A DNA stretch of 14,988 nt from Acidimicrobiia bacterium (GTDB lineage: Bacteria > Actinomycetota > Acidimicrobiia > IMCC26256 > PALSA-555): positions 1 to 14,988 of the forward strand of contig JALHSW010000497.1 in the NCBI GenBank assembly GCA_022865365.1. Reading direction: 5' to 3'. A program made the position numbers and the translations under genes. How positions within the stretch are numbered: position 1 is the first letter of the stretch; every line of letters starts with the position of its first letter. Shown in pieces: positions 14,223 through 14,988 of this stretch. Under the pieces are notes generated by a model. It worked only from the letters and a program-made list of their open reading frames with translations, did not search any database and was not told where the DNA came from.

Positions 14223-14988
14223 CGGAACCATCGTCGCCGGGAACGCCGCGCAACTCCCTCAGCGTCCTCCGTTACCGCGACTACGCGATCTTCTGGGGTG
14301 CGGCGCTCGTCTCGAACACTGGCTCGTGGATGCAGTCGATCGCTGCGCCGTTCGTGATCTACCAGCTCACGCGGTCGACGACATGGCTGGGTGTCGCGGC
14401 GTTCATGGCGTTCTTCCCTGCGCTGTTGATGGGGCCGCTCGCGGGGTCGCTCGCGGATCGCTATCCCCGCAAGACCATCCTGCTCTACACCCAGAGCGCG
14501 ATGATGCTGGCCGCGTTCGCTCTCTGGGGTGCGTGGGTCGCCGGAGTAGCGACGCCCGCGGTGATCGTCGCCTTGCTCTCGCTCTCGGGGATCGCGTCGG
14601 GGCTCAACATCACCGCGTGGCAGTCATTCGTCCCCCAGCTGGTTCCGCGCACCGAGCTGCTCCATGCCGTGCGCGTCAACTCGATGCAGTTCGTCGCCGG
14701 GCGTGCGTTCGGTCCGGCGCTCGCCGGCTTGGTGCTGCAGGTGTACGGCGCCGGCACCGCGTTCCTGCTGAACGCCCTGTCGTTCCTGCTCGTACTCGCT
14801 GCACTCGTCGCGATCCACCCCCGTGAAGTGGCCGTCGACGCGCAGGCCGGGCGCGTTCGTGACCACTTCAAGGAGGCGGTCAGGTACGTCCGGGCTCGTC
14901 AGGCCGTCTACCTGCCCGTGCTCACCATCACCGCCGTCTCGTTCTTCGGCAGCAGCATGGTGCAGCTCGTTCCCGCGTTCGCCGAGGA
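14219..14988 (+). CDS. MFS transporter (EntS/MFS_3-like), 3'-truncated by the window edge
   Basis: Membrane transporter of the major facilitator superfamily; 256 codons are visible and the frame is still open at the last base, so at least a third is missing. Hydrophobic segments lie at about 22-49, 56-80, 87-108, 112-131, 155-176, 180-199 and 231-252. The loop between segments two and three carries GSLADRYPRK (76-85), the MFS motif A. The pattern NSMQFVAGRAFGPALAG (154-170) is typical of the MFS_3 group, which includes the enterobactin exporter EntS and many drug or metabolite exporters. The GTG at 14219-14221 overlaps the SDR3 stop as GTGA, so it belongs to the A3-SDR2-SDR3 unit. Export or uptake of the pathway's substrate or a by-product is inferred; direction cannot be told. 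Confidence 0.93.
   Translation, partial: MTEPSSPGTPRNSLSVLRYRDYAIFWGAALVSNTGSWMQSIAAPFVIYQLTRSTTWLGVAAFMAFFPALLMGPLAGSLADRYPRKTILLYTQSAMMLAAFALWGAWVAGVATPAVIVALLSLSGIASGLNITAWQSFVPQLVPRTELLHAVRVNSMQFVAGRAFGPALAGLVLQVYGAGTAFLLNALSFLLVLAALVAIHPREVAVDAQAGRVRDHFKEAVRYVRARQAVYLPVLTITAVSFFGSSMVQLVPAFAE

Overview
The window is high-GC, gene-dense DNA with very short intergenic gaps, GTG/TTG starts and stop/start overlaps. It carries an F420-type (LLM) oxidoreductase, a GerW-family protein and several short-chain dehydrogenases of mycobacterial flavour. Together these point to a chromosomal stretch of an actinobacterium, perhaps a free-living or uncultivated one of the Acidimicrobiia type. That taxonomic guess comes from gene content only. 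I see no rRNA, tRNA, CRISPR array, insertion sequence or phage gene. No gap between genes exceeds 162 bases.

Layout. (1) 3-854 (+): the 3' two thirds of a cytochrome P450. It converges with (2) 5960-871 (-), a five-gene operon read in the order SMP-30/gluconolactonase-like protein, acyl-CoA synthetase, SDR, GerW-family small membrane protein, amidohydrolase A1. (3) A 162-bp divergent region, 5961-6122, holds two inverted repeats. One is a 47-bp near-perfect palindrome just ahead of the next gene. (4) 6123-8695 (+): amidohydrolase A2, an SRPBCC protein and a MOSC protein. (5) 11248-8753 (-): a beta-lactamase-fold serine esterase, an LLM-class F420-dependent oxidoreductase and a SnoaL/NTF2-like protein, all with overlapping ends. 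(6) A 55-bp divergent region, 11249-11303, with two more small inverted repeats. (7) 11304-14988 (+): amidohydrolase A3, SDR2, SDR3 and an MFS transporter that runs off the window; three of these four genes overlap or nearly touch.

How the genes may work together. The set looks like a catabolic island for a hydrophobic, carboxylated or alicyclic (steroid- or terpenoid-like) substrate. The P450 and LLM enzyme would do oxygenation or redox steps, the acyl-CoA synthetase CoA activation, and the three SDRs (two resembling the dehydrogenase part of MFE-2, one resembling 3-alpha/20-beta-hydroxysteroid dehydrogenases) alcohol/ketone steps. The three Amidohydrolase_2 proteins would do hydrolysis or C-C bond cleavage/decarboxylation, the esterase and the SMP-30-like protein ester or lactone steps, and the MFS protein transport. 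The window has no acyl-CoA dehydrogenase, enoyl-CoA hydratase, thiolase or transcription factor, so any pathway must continue elsewhere. The substrate is inferred, not read from the sequence.

Most notable points: one Amidohydrolase_2 paralogue in each of three separate transcription units; the 47-bp palindrome at 6054-6100; a GerW-type 'sporulation' protein inside a catabolic operon; and replaced key residues in the SMP-30-like protein (Glu to Lys) and in two SDRs.
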